64,000 nucleotides of DNA, taken from NCBI RefSeq assembly GCF_037943105.1, contig NZ_CP149803.1, positions 806,001 through 870,000 of the forward strand, in the 5' to 3' direction. Position 1 is the first letter of the stretch. Every line of letters starts with the position of its first letter. The translations under genes were made by a program, and so were the position numbers. This stretch comes from Pseudomonas sp. TMP9. Its GTDB lineage: Bacteria > Pseudomonadota > Gammaproteobacteria > Pseudomonadales > Pseudomonadaceae. Below, piece by piece: positions 1 through 8,055 of this stretch. A model generated the notes under the pieces. It saw nothing but the letters and a program-made list of their open reading frames with translations, ran no database searches and was not told the DNA's origin.

Positions 1-616
1 GTTCGTCCATGGCGACCTTCAGCTCATCATTCATGGCCACCACGTTGGCGGCGTTCATGCTGGTTTGCGTCGCGCGCGGGGCGAAGTAGAGAACCTTCAC
101 CTGAGTGTCCGCCAGCTCACGGCGTAGCGCTTCGGAGAAGCCGCGCAGGGCGAACTTGCTGGCGCAATACGCGCTAAAGCCGGGGTAACCGATGGAGCCA
201 AATGTCGAGCCGAGATTAACCACCAGCGCACGGCCCTGCTGGCGCAGCATGGGCAGCAGGCGGTGGGTCAGTTGCAGCGTGGCGGTGACGTTGAGGCCGA
301 TCAGATCAGCGATGGCCGTTTCATCATGCTGCTCGAGCAAGCCGAAGTGATTGACCCCGGCGGCGTTGATCAGCGTGTTGATGCCGCCGAAGCGCTGCGC
401 GGCAGCAACCACGACTTCACGGCCGCTGCGCTCGCGGATATCGGCCTGTACCACTTGGACCTTGCTTGTGTGCGCATTGGCCAGCATCTGTAAGGCGTCG
501 GTTTGGCGGCCGACTAGTAGCAGTTGCGCGCCTTCTTCCAGCAAGGCTGCGACTAGCGCCTGGCCGATCCCGCCGCTGGCGCCGGTAATTACGGCACGGC
601 ATTCATTGAGTTTCAT
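1..616 (-). CDS. Short-chain dehydrogenase/reductase (SDR), C-terminus outside window
   Basis: Partial gene that runs off the left edge; about 205 residues are visible from the ATG at 616. The N-terminus has the Rossmann dinucleotide-binding motif TGASGGIGQ near residues 12-20, a variant NAAG motif (INAAG) near residue 86, and the catalytic YCASK tetrad motif near residue 150, so it should be an active NAD(P)(H)-dependent oxidoreductase of the classical SDR type. It starts only 8 bases after the stop of the HDO gene and is the fourth gene of the leftward operon with the hemolysin-family protein, AMP-ligase and HDO. It probably reduces or oxidises a carbonyl or hydroxyl made by that pathway; the substrate cannot be read from the sequence. 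Confidence 0.9.
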   Translation of the reverse strand, partial: MKLNECRAVITGASGGIGQALVAALLEEGAQLLLVGRQTDALQMLANAHTSKVQVVQADIRERSGREVVVAAAQRFGGINTLINAAGVNHFGLLEQHDETAIADLIGLNVTATLQLTHRLLPMLRQQGRALVVNLGSTFGSIGYPGFSAYCASKFALRGFSEALRRELADTQVKVLYFAPRATQTSMNAANVVAMNDELKVAMDE

Positions 617-624
617 CGAAGTTC

Positions 625-1278
625 CTAGGCGCTTAACGGCAAGCTGCGGAATACGTCGCCATAGAGGCGGTAAACCACTTTGGCGGTGTGGACCACGGCA
701 GCTTTATCGTCATCGTTGTCCAGCTGATTCATCAGCTTTTTAAAGAACTCGATGTGCTCCAAGTCGAGGCTGCCGTGGGAGCTGAGGTAGCTGAAGGCTT
801 TGTTCGGTAATTGCAGTTTGTCCTGAATTACCCCCGCCACTTGGGTGGCCAGGGCGATGCTGGTGCCTTCCAGTACGTTGACCATGCCGAAGAAGCTCAC
901 CGGGTTGTGCCGGGCGATGCGGTCATAGACGTAACTGACCATCAATTCGGTCGACATATGCGGCAGGCCATTGCGCACGGCTTCCTTGTCCGCACCGCAA
1001 GCGGCGATGTCATTGAGGACCCATTCCTGGTGGCCTTTTTCTTCGTCGATGTATTCGGCAATGGCCTCGCGCAGCCATTCCAGCCTTTCCGGCAGGCGAC
1101 CGCCGCAGGTCATCAGCAAAGGCACGGTGTGTTTGACGTGGTGGTAGGCCTCGGTGAGAAAAGCGATGTAGCTGTTCAGGCTGACGGTGCCGGCCATGGC
1201 CTGGGCAATGATCGGCGCGCCGAGCAGGTAATTGCGTTCAGCGCTGGTTTGTTCGAGCAAGGATTCATAGAAGCTCAT
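625..1278 (-). CDS. Heme-oxygenase-like diiron oxidase (HDO; TenA-like fold)
   Basis: A 217-residue all-helical protein of the TenA/PqqC-like superfamily, often annotated as 'TenA family regulator' or 'iron-containing redox enzyme'. The residues that bind the two irons in HDO enzymes are present: E80-x2-H83, E137 in VLEG, and H168, D172, H175 in the motif HGSLDLEH. The E-x2-H pair resembles UndA (fatty-acid decarboxylase), and the spacing of the last four ligands resembles CADD. It is therefore more likely an O2-activating oxidase than a thiaminase or DNA-binding regulator. I chose ATG 1278, which shares one base with the stop of the ligase gene (TGATG); a TTG one codon upstream is also possible. 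Translational coupling with an acyl-activating ligase and an SDR suggests it oxidises the activated acyl product. Confidence 0.82.
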   Translation of the reverse strand: MSFYESLLEQTSAERNYLLGAPIIAQAMAGTVSLNSYIAFLTEAYHHVKHTVPLLMTCGGRLPERLEWLREAIAEYIDEEKGHQEWVLNDIAACGADKEAVRNGLPHMSTELMVSYVYDRIARHNPVSFFGMVNVLEGTSIALATQVAGVIQDKLQLPNKAFSYLSSHGSLDLEHIEFFKKLMNQLDNDDDKAAVVHTAKVVYRLYGDVFRSLPLSA

Positions 1279-2762
1279 CAAGCATCTCCATAGCAGGTTT
1301 GGTCGGCCATCAACTGTTCGATGGCGTTCTGGTAGTGGGCGAATAAAGCGTTGCGGCGCAGGCGACCATTGCTGGTGGCCAGCTCGTTGCGGCTGCTGAA
1401 AGGGTGCTCGGCGCGCAGCCAGTGGTGCACGCGGGCGTAGTCAGGCAGTGATTGGTTGGCGGTAGCCACGGCTTCAGCCAGCTGGCTGTCGCTGGTCGTC
1501 TCGAAGCGCGGCACCAGTACGGCGACGTTGCCGGGCAGGGCTTCGCCGTGCAGCCAGGCTTGGGCAATGGGCAGTTGTTGCACCAGCTCGGCCTCGACCC
1601 ACTCTGGGTTGACGTTGCGGCCGAAGGCGGTAATGAACTGGTGTTTCTTGCGCCCGTGCAGCACCAGAAAAGGCCCCTCGAAATGACCGAGGTCACCGGT
1701 GCCTAGCCATTCTTCATCGCTTACAGGTTCACCCAGATAACCCAGCAGACGCGGGCCTTTGACTTGCACTTCCTGGTCGGCACCGAGACGAACCTGCAAG
1801 TGTGGCAAGGGTTGGCCAACGGTGCCGATACGGCGCTGCTCAGGGGTGTTCAGGCACACCACCGACGCACACTCCGACAGGCCATAGCCCTCGAAGATCG
1901 GCAGGCCCAGGGCGTCGGCACGTTGCAGCAGCTGGCTGGACACACGGCCGCCACCGACCGCAATAAAGCGCAGCGAGTCCGGGACAGGCAGGCCGCGTTC
2001 GGCGGCGCTGACCAGCGCCAATAGCAGTTGCGGCAGCAGGATCAGGCTGTTGGGTTGCGCCTGGGCCAGCGCCGTCAGAAAGCGCGGCAGGTCAAATTGG
2101 CTGGCACCCAGCAGGCCGACTTGCGTCATGGGCATCAACTCGATCTGCGCGCCGGCCAGCAGGGGGGCGTAAATGCCGGCGATATTTTCCAGCAGCGTGG
2201 CCAGCGGCAGTACGCACAGGTGGCGCTCAACCTGACAGCTGGCGCTGGCCTGCACCAGGCTGTGGGCCACGGCCAGTTGGGTCGCCACATCTAGGCACAC
2301 GCCTTTGGGCTGACCGGTGGTGCCAGAGGTGTACGTGATCTTGCAAGTGCCGACGGGTAATTCGCTGATCACAGCGCGCGGCCGTTGCAGCACAACGGCT
2401 GCGCTCGCTGCTGCACTCGCACTGAAACCCAGCGCGCTGTACAGCGTATTTTCCGGGCCGATCAGGCAGTCGATGCCGGCACTGTCGAGCACATGCACCT
2501 GCTGGCTGCTGGAAAAGAACCCCGGTACGGGCACGCAGACCAGCCCGGCATGCAGGGTTGCCAAGTCCCAGAGTACCCAGTCAATACCGTTATCCAGCGC
2601 CAGCGCTATGCGTCGGGCGCCGAGTTGTTGCAGGTGTTGGCTGCGGACGTCGACCTCGGCCAATAACTGGGCATAACTCAGGCTTCGGCTGCCTTCACGT
2701 AAGGCGATGGCGTCACCGAGAGCGGCCAGGTGCTCGAAAAACGCTTTAGCGGCAGGCCACAT
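1278..2762 (-). CDS. AMP-dependent acyl ligase (ANL superfamily), A10 lysine replaced
   Basis: A 494-residue adenylating enzyme. Motifs in order: P-loop TSGTTGQPKG at 145-154, GYGLSE at 292-297, TGD at 355-357, and GRNVNPEWVE at 381-390 in the hinge region. These support ATP binding and acyl-adenylate formation. In the C-terminal A10 motif (TSNGRLRR, 463-470) the usual catalytic lysine is R467, which is unusual and may slow or alter adenylation. The start ATG at 2762 has GGAGG about 9 bases upstream and overlaps the end of the hemolysin-family gene by 17 bases; longer upstream starts would read through that gene. No carrier-protein domain follows. It probably activates a carboxylic acid, perhaps a fatty acid, for the neighbouring HDO and SDR; CoA or another acceptor is not determined. 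Confidence 0.85.
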   Translation of the reverse strand: MWPAAKAFFEHLAALGDAIALREGSRSLSYAQLLAEVDVRSQHLQQLGARRIALALDNGIDWVLWDLATLHAGLVCVPVPGFFSSSQQVHVLDSAGIDCLIGPENTLYSALGFSASAAASAAVVLQRPRAVISELPVGTCKITYTSGTTGQPKGVCLDVATQLAVAHSLVQASASCQVERHLCVLPLATLLENIAGIYAPLLAGAQIELMPMTQVGLLGASQFDLPRFLTALAQAQPNSLILLPQLLLALVSAAERGLPVPDSLRFIAVGGGRVSSQLLQRADALGLPIFEGYGLSECASVVCLNTPEQRRIGTVGQPLPHLQVRLGADQEVQVKGPRLLGYLGEPVSDEEWLGTGDLGHFEGPFLVLHGRKKHQFITAFGRNVNPEWVEAELVQQLPIAQAWLHGEALPGNVAVLVPRFETTSDSQLAEAVATANQSLPDYARVHHWLRAEHPFSSRNELATSNGRLRRNALFAHYQNAIEQLMADQTCYGDA

Positions 2763-3435
2763 CAGGCATGTCCTCCAAAGCATAAAAGGCTTGGTGGGCC
2801 AGGCGTGGGTAGGCGCCCAGCTGCAACAGGCGCTGGTGCCCGGCATAGATGTCACCGGCCATCACCTGGGGCTGGTTGTCGTAATAGGTGCCCCAGTCGG
2901 CCTGCTCATCGCCCATACAATTGGCGCTGGCTGCGCCCAGGGCTAATGGTGTTAGCCCCAAGCGCTGGAAACTGTTGAGCAGCGCGAGGGTGCCGGTGAA
3001 GGTCACCCAGCGGTAACCCAACGCCACCAGCAGGTCGGTTAGTGCAACGATCAGTAGCCGCGCTGCGCCCGGGCTGCCAGCAGCGAGGTTGCCAACCTCT
3101 ATCAGTTGTGTCCGCTGCGGTGCATTCGTCACACGCTGGGCGGCAATCACCTGTTCCGCCGGCTGCTGCAGGTAGCGCTCGAGAAACAACGGGCCGTTAC
3201 CGGCGCCGCGTAAACCCACCGCGCCGAGCAGTTGTCCGCTGCTGTCTTCCAAGCTCAGCAGGCAGGGCATGAAGTGGCGGATATGGGCCTGATGCTGGGC
3301 CGCGAAGCGCTCGCCGATAAAGGCTTCAATGCCTGCCCGGCGTGGGCTTGCGCTGTTGGCCAGGTAGAGACTGAGTGGTTGCTCACGGCCGATCTGTGCA
3401 AGTGCAGTATTTTGATACACCCAAGGCAGCTCCAT
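2746..3435 (-). CDS. Thermostable hemolysin family protein (GNAT-like)
   Basis: A 229-residue protein that I recognise as the 'thermostable hemolysin' family (T_hemolysin, named after Vibrio delta-VPH). It has no signal peptide or membrane segment, and the central part (EVGNLAAGSPGAARLLIVALTDLLVALGY, residues about 122-150, then a VTFTG strand) reads like the core of an acyltransferase of the GNAT fold rather than a pore former. It is the first gene of the leftward operon; GAGG lies about 9 bases before its ATG, and its 3' end overlaps the ligase gene. Position and fold suggest it transfers an acyl group, possibly the one activated by the ligase. The haemolysin label comes from old cloning work, and toxin activity is not implied here. 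Confidence 0.75.
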   Translation of the reverse strand: MELPWVYQNTALAQIGREQPLSLYLANSASPRRAGIEAFIGERFAAQHQAHIRHFMPCLLSLEDSSGQLLGAVGLRGAGNGPLFLERYLQQPAEQVIAAQRVTNAPQRTQLIEVGNLAAGSPGAARLLIVALTDLLVALGYRWVTFTGTLALLNSFQRLGLTPLALGAASANCMGDEQADWGTYYDNQPQVMAGDIYAGHQRLLQLGAYPRLAHQAFYALEDMPDVACR

Positions 3436-3630
3436 AAACGGAACCTCATCTGAGAACGTGGGTGTGAGTCTCTGCCTGCAGTCTTAACGCTAAATTAAGT
3501 CACAAAAATTTTGTCGCATTGGCCTTCGCAGGCATTTCATTGCTTGCGCTGCAGCCGCAACAGCCCATAGCCTGCTGAAGCAAGCTTGATTTGCCCTGAC
3601 CTTAAAACGCCAAAACGCTCGGAGATAGTG

Positions 3631-4044
3631 ATGACTTCTAAGAATACTGAGCAACAACTGGCGGCCCGTCTGGCCATTCTGGAAAACCCGGAAGCGCAGG
3701 AATGCACGGTCTATCGCGCCGATGATCAGGACCCGGAGGCTGAAGAAGTCGATCTGGGTGATGCCAAGGTGCTGTTCTGCGGCCCATTTGAAGCGCCGAC
3801 TGATTGGGATGCAGCAGAGCGTGAAGATTATTTTGGCGACAGCGCGCCTGAGCTGTTCGTCAACGCGCGCATCGAATCTGAAGCCAAACCCGGTTCCAAG
3901 AGCCATTTCACCGTTGATATTGGTGACTATGTAGCCGCCCAGCCCGGTGAAGGTGAGGTGGTGATGTTCTACGTGCATGACTACTTAGAAGACGATAGCG
4001 GCTGCACCTTTGTGCTGCTGCGTGATGAAGAAGTGCTGGAGTAG
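3631..4044 (+). CDS. Conserved acidic hypothetical protein
   Basis: A 137-residue protein with a very high share of Asp and Glu (for example [14 protein letters not shown] near residues 31-44 and EDDSG near 122-126) and few basic residues. It has no signal peptide, membrane segment or motif that I recognise. The ATG at 3631 is preceded by GGAGA at a suitable distance; an upstream in-frame start at 3586 lacks a ribosome site. It stands alone, divergent from the hemolysin-family operon and followed by the DJ-1-like gene. Codon use looks like its neighbours. It reads as a soluble cytoplasmic protein; no function is assigned. Confidence 0.75.
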   Translation: MTSKNTEQQLAARLAILENPEAQECTVYRADDQDPEAEEVDLGDAKVLFCGPFEAPTDWDAAEREDYFGDSAPELFVNARIESEAKPGSKSHFTVDIGDYVAAQPGEGEVVMFYVHDYLEDDSGCTFVLLRDEEVLE

Positions 4045-4196
4045 CAACGTCACAACGCTGGGCGTTCTTATCAAGCCCAGCGCCCTTCTTAAATGGCCGT
4101 CCATCTGCCATCTGCCTTGTAGTACCGGGTTATTACCCGCAATTGCCCAATCGGGATAACACTCTGTGCTCCTCAACTGTTACAGGGAGCACGCAC

Positions 4197-4778
4197 ATGG
4201 CTGCGAAAAAAATTCTGATGCTGGTCGGCGATTACGTCGAAGACTATGAAGTGATGGTGCCGTTTCAAGCGCTGCTGATGGTCGGTCACCAGGTGCATGC
4301 GGTGTGCCCGGACAAGACCGCTGGGCAGAGCGTGCGCACGGCCATCCACGATTTTGAAGGCGAGCAAACCTACAGCGAAAAGCCGGGGCATAACTTCGTG
4401 CTGAATTTTGATTTCGCTCAGGTTAAAGCGGGTGACTATGACGCGTTGGTAGTTCCGGGTGGCCGTGCCCCGGAGTACTTGCGCTTAAATCCTCAGGTTG
4501 TGGCGCTGGTGCAGGCATTCGATAAGGCCGGTAAGCCGATTGCAGCGGTTTGCCACGGCGCTCAGTTGCTCGTAGCGGCCGGTATTTTAAAAGGGCGCGA
4601 ATGCAGTGCCTATCCAGCTTGTGGCCCGGACGTGACAATGGCCGGTGGACAGTACATCGACATCGCCGTAGATCAGGCCCACGTCCAAGGTAACCTGGTC
4701 ACCGCGCCGGCCTGGCCGGCGCACCCGAACTGGCTGGCGGCGTTTCTTGGCCTGCTCGGTACGCAGATCACGCTATAA
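4197..4778 (+). CDS. DJ-1/PfpI family protein (class I glutamine amidotransferase-like)
   Basis: A 193-residue single-domain protein. It begins with the family's first strand ([23 protein letters not shown]), in which the acidic residue after the strand is typical. The nucleophile elbow [10 protein letters not shown], about two thirds in, supplies the cysteine and histidine. Members include the PfpI/YhbO type proteins (stress protection, deglycase or protease claims) and ThiJ-like proteins; which activity applies cannot be told. The ATG at 4197 follows GGGAG; an in-frame start 54 bases upstream lacks a ribosome site. The gene is followed closely by a REP pair, suggesting transcript stability or termination there. 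Confidence 0.88.
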   Translation: MAAKKILMLVGDYVEDYEVMVPFQALLMVGHQVHAVCPDKTAGQSVRTAIHDFEGEQTYSEKPGHNFVLNFDFAQVKAGDYDALVVPGGRAPEYLRLNPQVVALVQAFDKAGKPIAAVCHGAQLLVAAGILKGRECSAYPACGPDVTMAGGQYIDIAVDQAHVQGNLVTAPAWPAHPNWLAAFLGLLGTQITL

Positions 4779-4790
4779 ACGTCTGTTAAC

Positions 4791-4853
4791 GTAGCCCGGA
4801 TGCAATCCGGGATGCTTGTATATATGAGCCCCCCCGGATTGCATCCGGGCTAC
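4791..4853. repeat. REP pair (REPIN-like inverted repeat)
   Basis: Two 21-base copies of GTAGCCCGGATGCAATCCGGG face each other (4791-4811 and, inverted, 4833-4853), separated by 21 bases. The match between the arms is perfect. A second pair lies at 26366-26432. This is a typical extragenic palindromic element of Pseudomonas, placed here just after the stop of the DJ-1-like gene. Confidence 0.92.
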
Positions 4854-4899
4854 GCCTATCATCGGGGCTGCTGGCAGGCCCAACCATTGAGGAGCCGCC

Positions 4900-5202
4900 A
4901 TGTGTGAGCTTTACGTTAAAGCCGACCCGATTCTCTACGAGTCCCGCGCCCGTTCACTGCGCATTCGTGGCGTGGTCACCACCCTGCGTCTGGAAAACCA
5001 GTTCTGGGACATCCTGCGCGAGATCGCCGAAGTCGATGGCATGACCACCAATCAGCTGATCAGCAAACTGTACGACGAGGTGATGGACTATCGCGGCGAA
5101 GTGGTGAATTTCGCCTCGTTCCTGCGCGTCAGCTGCACTCGCTACCTCAGTCAGCGCCGTGCGCCAGCCGAATTAGCCTTGGTGCGTTCTATCAGCCAGT
5201 AA
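4900..5202 (+). CDS. Ribbon-helix-helix domain protein
   Basis: A 100-residue protein matching the RHH_4 type. A basic strand (RIRGVVTTLRLENQFWDIL, about residues 24-42) is followed by two helices (EIAEVDGMTTNQLISKLYDEV), the layout of an Arc/MetJ-like dimer that binds DNA with its beta ribbon. GAGGAG precedes the ATG. It ends 5 bases before the stop of the convergent DUF4917 gene, with no visible terminator between. Target genes are unknown. It may be a local transcription factor, but nothing shows it regulates the DUF4917 gene, whose promoter is at the far end. Confidence 0.82.
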   Translation: MCELYVKADPILYESRARSLRIRGVVTTLRLENQFWDILREIAEVDGMTTNQLISKLYDEVMDYRGEVVNFASFLRVSCTRYLSQRRAPAELALVRSISQ

Positions 5203-5207
5203 GGCGT

Positions 5208-6224
5208 TTAGTGCGGCGCGGTGATGGCGATGCGTAACGCGGGATCACCCAGCGGGTGGCTGAGGGCATCGAAGAAGCGCAATTGCACGTCTTGGCCTGC
5301 GAATAAGCCGGCGTAGTGCTGTTTCTGTTGCTGGATAAACAAGGGGTTGTGCGGGTAGATCGAGATGGCCAGGGTCTTCAACCCGGCCTGCTGTAATGCC
5401 TGCACGAGGTGTTGGTCTTGCGCCGCCAAGTTGTGGCCGAAGACGCACAGGGCTTCTTTGGGCTGCGCCAACTGGCTGTAGCAAAAACTCAGGTAATCCG
5501 AGCTGCGAATGGCCTTGAGTTTGTCGGCGCTGCTGCCTTCGTTGACGAACAGCGGGATATCGCCCAACTGGTTGATGGCGAAACTGGCCAGCAGGGTGCT
5601 TTCCGATGAATTGAGCATGCGCGTACTGCCATCGGTATTTTTCACCAGGTGCATGCCGCCATGCAGGTAGAGCATGCGTGTGGCGGTGCCTTGGCGCGCA
5701 TTGTTGCCCAAGTCAAAGGTTGAATCTGGGCCGCGGAACAGTGCTTCAAAGGCCTGCGGCGTCTGCATCACCGCCCAGTAATTGAGCAGGTCATAATTGC
5801 TGGAATACACCGTTTTAAACTGGCTGAGTGCGCTGTTGATGCGTGTCAGGCTGGATGCCTGCATCTGGCTCCAAGGAATATGCACCGAGCGTATGGCGTG
5901 GATCAGCGCTTCTTTAACCGCGAAGTAGCGATGGCGCGGCGAGGAGGAGTTGATGGTCAGCGCAGCATTAACCCGAATGCTGTTCTTCAGCGCACTGAGC
6001 ACCTGCTCAAAGTTGCTGGTGTCCAGCGCCCGGAACACGCTCAGCTCGGTGGGGCTGAGCGGACGGTTCTGGGTGGTTTGTGCCTCTTCAAACAGCGAGA
6101 AGTAAGCAAACTTGCGCCATACCGCGAGGCTTGCGCCATTACCGATCAGCAGCTCGGTGCAGCCGATGCTTCTGTTTACAGCGGTCCAGTCTTCCAATTC
6201 GCCAGTAAATGCCGGGATTTGCAT
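5208..6224 (-). CDS. DUF4917 protein with SIR2-like motifs
   Basis: A 338-residue protein of the DUF4917 family. Read as a fold, it carries the four marks of SIR2-like NAD-binding domains: a glycine-rich GNGAS at 28-32 after a hydrophobic strand, SNYD at 141-144, LHG at 187-189, and GHNLAAQD at 263-270. The family is usually left as unknown function; SIR2-like proteins of this kind occur in NAD-cleaving antiphage systems and in other roles. No signal peptide or transmembrane segment is seen. The gene is convergent with the ribbon-helix-helix gene and has its own upstream region of about 250 bases. An NADase or nucleotide-binding role is inference from motifs only. Confidence 0.8.
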   Translation of the reverse strand: MQIPAFTGELEDWTAVNRSIGCTELLIGNGASLAVWRKFAYFSLFEEAQTTQNRPLSPTELSVFRALDTSNFEQVLSALKNSIRVNAALTINSSSPRHRYFAVKEALIHAIRSVHIPWSQMQASSLTRINSALSQFKTVYSSNYDLLNYWAVMQTPQAFEALFRGPDSTFDLGNNARQGTATRMLYLHGGMHLVKNTDGSTRMLNSSESTLLASFAINQLGDIPLFVNEGSSADKLKAIRSSDYLSFCYSQLAQPKEALCVFGHNLAAQDQHLVQALQQAGLKTLAISIYPHNPLFIQQQKQHYAGLFAGQDVQLRFFDALSHPLGDPALRIAITAPH

Positions 6225-6476
6225 AATCGCTATTCGTCGCCTTGGGCCAGGGGTGTGCAGGGCGCGACTTTAGCACGGGCGGCTCTGACTGCTGCGCGGG
6301 CAACCCGGCACACTCTAGGTCGCGCCACTGGGACACAAGACCTGAGTGTTTTGCCAGTTTAAGCGTTTGGCTATTATGGTGATGGGCATAAGTGACTGAG
6401 CCTGCACGGCAGCGGTCTGGTAACAATAGCCCTGCAGCGCCGTTGCAGGCCGGCCTTCGGTGGACAAGAGAGAACC

Positions 6477-6818
6477 ATGAACAACGAATTAGTGATTGAA
6501 GATATTCAACTGGGCGACGGTAAAGAAGTGGTCAAAGGTGCGCTGATCACCACCCAATACAATGGCTACTTAGAAGATGGCAGCAAGTTCGACTCATCCT
6601 ATGACCGCGGCAAAGCCTTCCAGTGTGTGATCGGCAGCGGCCGAGTGATCAAGGGCTGGGATATCGGCATGCTGGGCATGAAGGTCGGCGGTAAGCGCAA
6701 ATTGTTTGTGCCTGCGCACCTAGGCTACGGTGAGCGAGAGTTTGGCGCGCACATCAAACCTAACTCCAATCTGGTTTTTGAAGTCGAGCTGCTGGAAGTG
6801 CTGACCCGCGATGAATGA
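6477..6818 (+). CDS. FKBP-type peptidyl-prolyl cis-trans isomerase
   Basis: A 113-residue single FKBP domain that catalyses proline isomerisation in proteins. Typical features are the YNGYLEDGSKFDSS segment (residues about 29-42), VIKGWDIGMLGMKVGGKRKL (about 59-78) and the C-terminal LVFEVELLEV strand. There is no signal peptide, so it acts in the cytoplasm. It is a stand-alone gene, with GAGAGAACC before the ATG and roughly 190 bases without genes after it. Length and motifs match the small FkpB/FKBP12-like type rather than the SlyD type, as the metal-binding His-rich tail is absent. Confidence 0.93.
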   Translation: MNNELVIEDIQLGDGKEVVKGALITTQYNGYLEDGSKFDSSYDRGKAFQCVIGSGRVIKGWDIGMLGMKVGGKRKLFVPAHLGYGEREFGAHIKPNSNLVFEVELLEVLTRDE

Positions 6819-7008
6819 TGGCTGTTTTGAGCAGCGGCAACCGCGCAAAAGGTTCAAGCTACGTTGGCATTGCCAGCAAAGCCGATGCGCCGATGCGCTC
6901 AATGAGTGCATAACTGCCCGTAAAGTATTTACCTAAGCCTACGCCTCGGTAGATCATCCACGTACCGTTGCCCATGCAACTGTCAACACGACGGCCATAT
7001 TCCCTACC

Positions 7009-7953
7009 ATGCCATTGATTACCCACGATATCGGGCTTTGCGCTGCGCAGTTGCGCGATGGCCATTTAGTCGCCATGCCCACCGAGACGGTATACGGCCT
7101 TGCGGCTGATGCGCGGCAGGAAAGCGCGGTGCGCCAAGTCTTCGCGCTAAAAGGACGGCCCAGCAGCAACCCGCTGATTGTTCATCTGCATGCTGCCGAT
7201 CAAGCGAGCCAGTGGGCCGCTGATATTACCCCGCAGGCTCAGCGTTTAATCGCCGCCTTTTGGCCGGGCCCTTTGACGTTGGTGCTACCGGCTCGTGATG
7301 ACGTGCTGCGGTGCGTCACCGCCGGGCAAAACAGTGTGGCCCTGCGCGTACCCGCGCATCCAATGGCGCTGGCGTTATTGCGCGCGTTTGCTGGCGGGTT
7401 GGTAGCGCCTTCAGCCAACCGTTACATGTCAATCAGCCCTACCAGCGCTGAGCATGTGGCCAAACAATTTGCCGACAGTGAGCTGACCATTCTCGATGGT
7501 GGCCCCTGCCAGGTGGGCTTGGAGTCGAGCATTGTTAGCCTCTTGCCGGGTGACAGCCCGCGCTTATTACGTCGCGGCATGCTCGGTCGACTGCGTTTGC
7601 AGGAGGCCCTTGGCGAAGCGCTTGAAGAGAGTGCTGGCAATGTACGCGCCCCCGGCCAACATCAACGCCACTATGCGCCCACCACCCCCGCGCAGGCTTT
7701 TGTGCAGGCGCCCGCTGGCGCTTTAAATAGCCAGGCGCATGGCTGGATTTGGTGCGGCAGCGCTCACCCCAGCCAAGGCCCTTCGATCAATTTAGGTGCG
7801 GACCCCGAGCAGTACGCGGCAGGGTTTTATGCGGCGCTTTACCAGCTTGATGCCCAAGGGTTACTGCGCATTTATATCCAAGTGCCACCGCACCAGGAAG
7901 CGTGGGCGGCTGTTCATGACCGCCTGATGCGCGCCTGCCATTCCCTCACCTGA
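7009..7953 (+). CDS. L-threonylcarbamoyladenylate synthase, Sua5 type
   Basis: A 314-residue enzyme that makes threonylcarbamoyl-AMP from threonine, bicarbonate and ATP for the t6A37 modification of tRNA. The N-terminal YrdC domain shows the substrate-binding set in FALKGRPSSNPLIVHL (about residues 45-60) and the PTETVYGLAADA segment near 24-35. It is longer than the TsaC-only form because it has the C-terminal Sua5 domain after a linker near residues 200-215 (GNVRAPGQHQRHYAPTTP). Pseudomonads commonly also carry a short TsaC elsewhere, so this may be a second copy. About 100 bases separate it from the DUF6671 gene downstream. Confidence 0.92.
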   Translation: MPLITHDIGLCAAQLRDGHLVAMPTETVYGLAADARQESAVRQVFALKGRPSSNPLIVHLHAADQASQWAADITPQAQRLIAAFWPGPLTLVLPARDDVLRCVTAGQNSVALRVPAHPMALALLRAFAGGLVAPSANRYMSISPTSAEHVAKQFADSELTILDGGPCQVGLESSIVSLLPGDSPRLLRRGMLGRLRLQEALGEALEESAGNVRAPGQHQRHYAPTTPAQAFVQAPAGALNSQAHGWIWCGSAHPSQGPSINLGADPEQYAAGFYAALYQLDAQGLLRIYIQVPPHQEAWAAVHDRLMRACHSLT

Positions 7954-8055
7954 GCTGGGTTATTGCGGCAACCGGGGCACTGCCTGCCCGCATATTTTGA
8001 CTGTAGAAAAGACTGACCCGATTCAACCCCATAGCCCGCTCAGGGAGCCTGCCTG

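Noticed and set aside
625..1278. TenA-type transcriptional regulator or thiaminase label for the HDO gene
   Set aside because: The diiron ligand set is complete, and the operon encodes acyl-activating and redox enzymes, not thiamine genes.
3490..3978. Minus-strand 162-residue open frame
   Set aside because: It lies opposite the acidic protein gene, lacks a ribosome site and has no recognisable domain.
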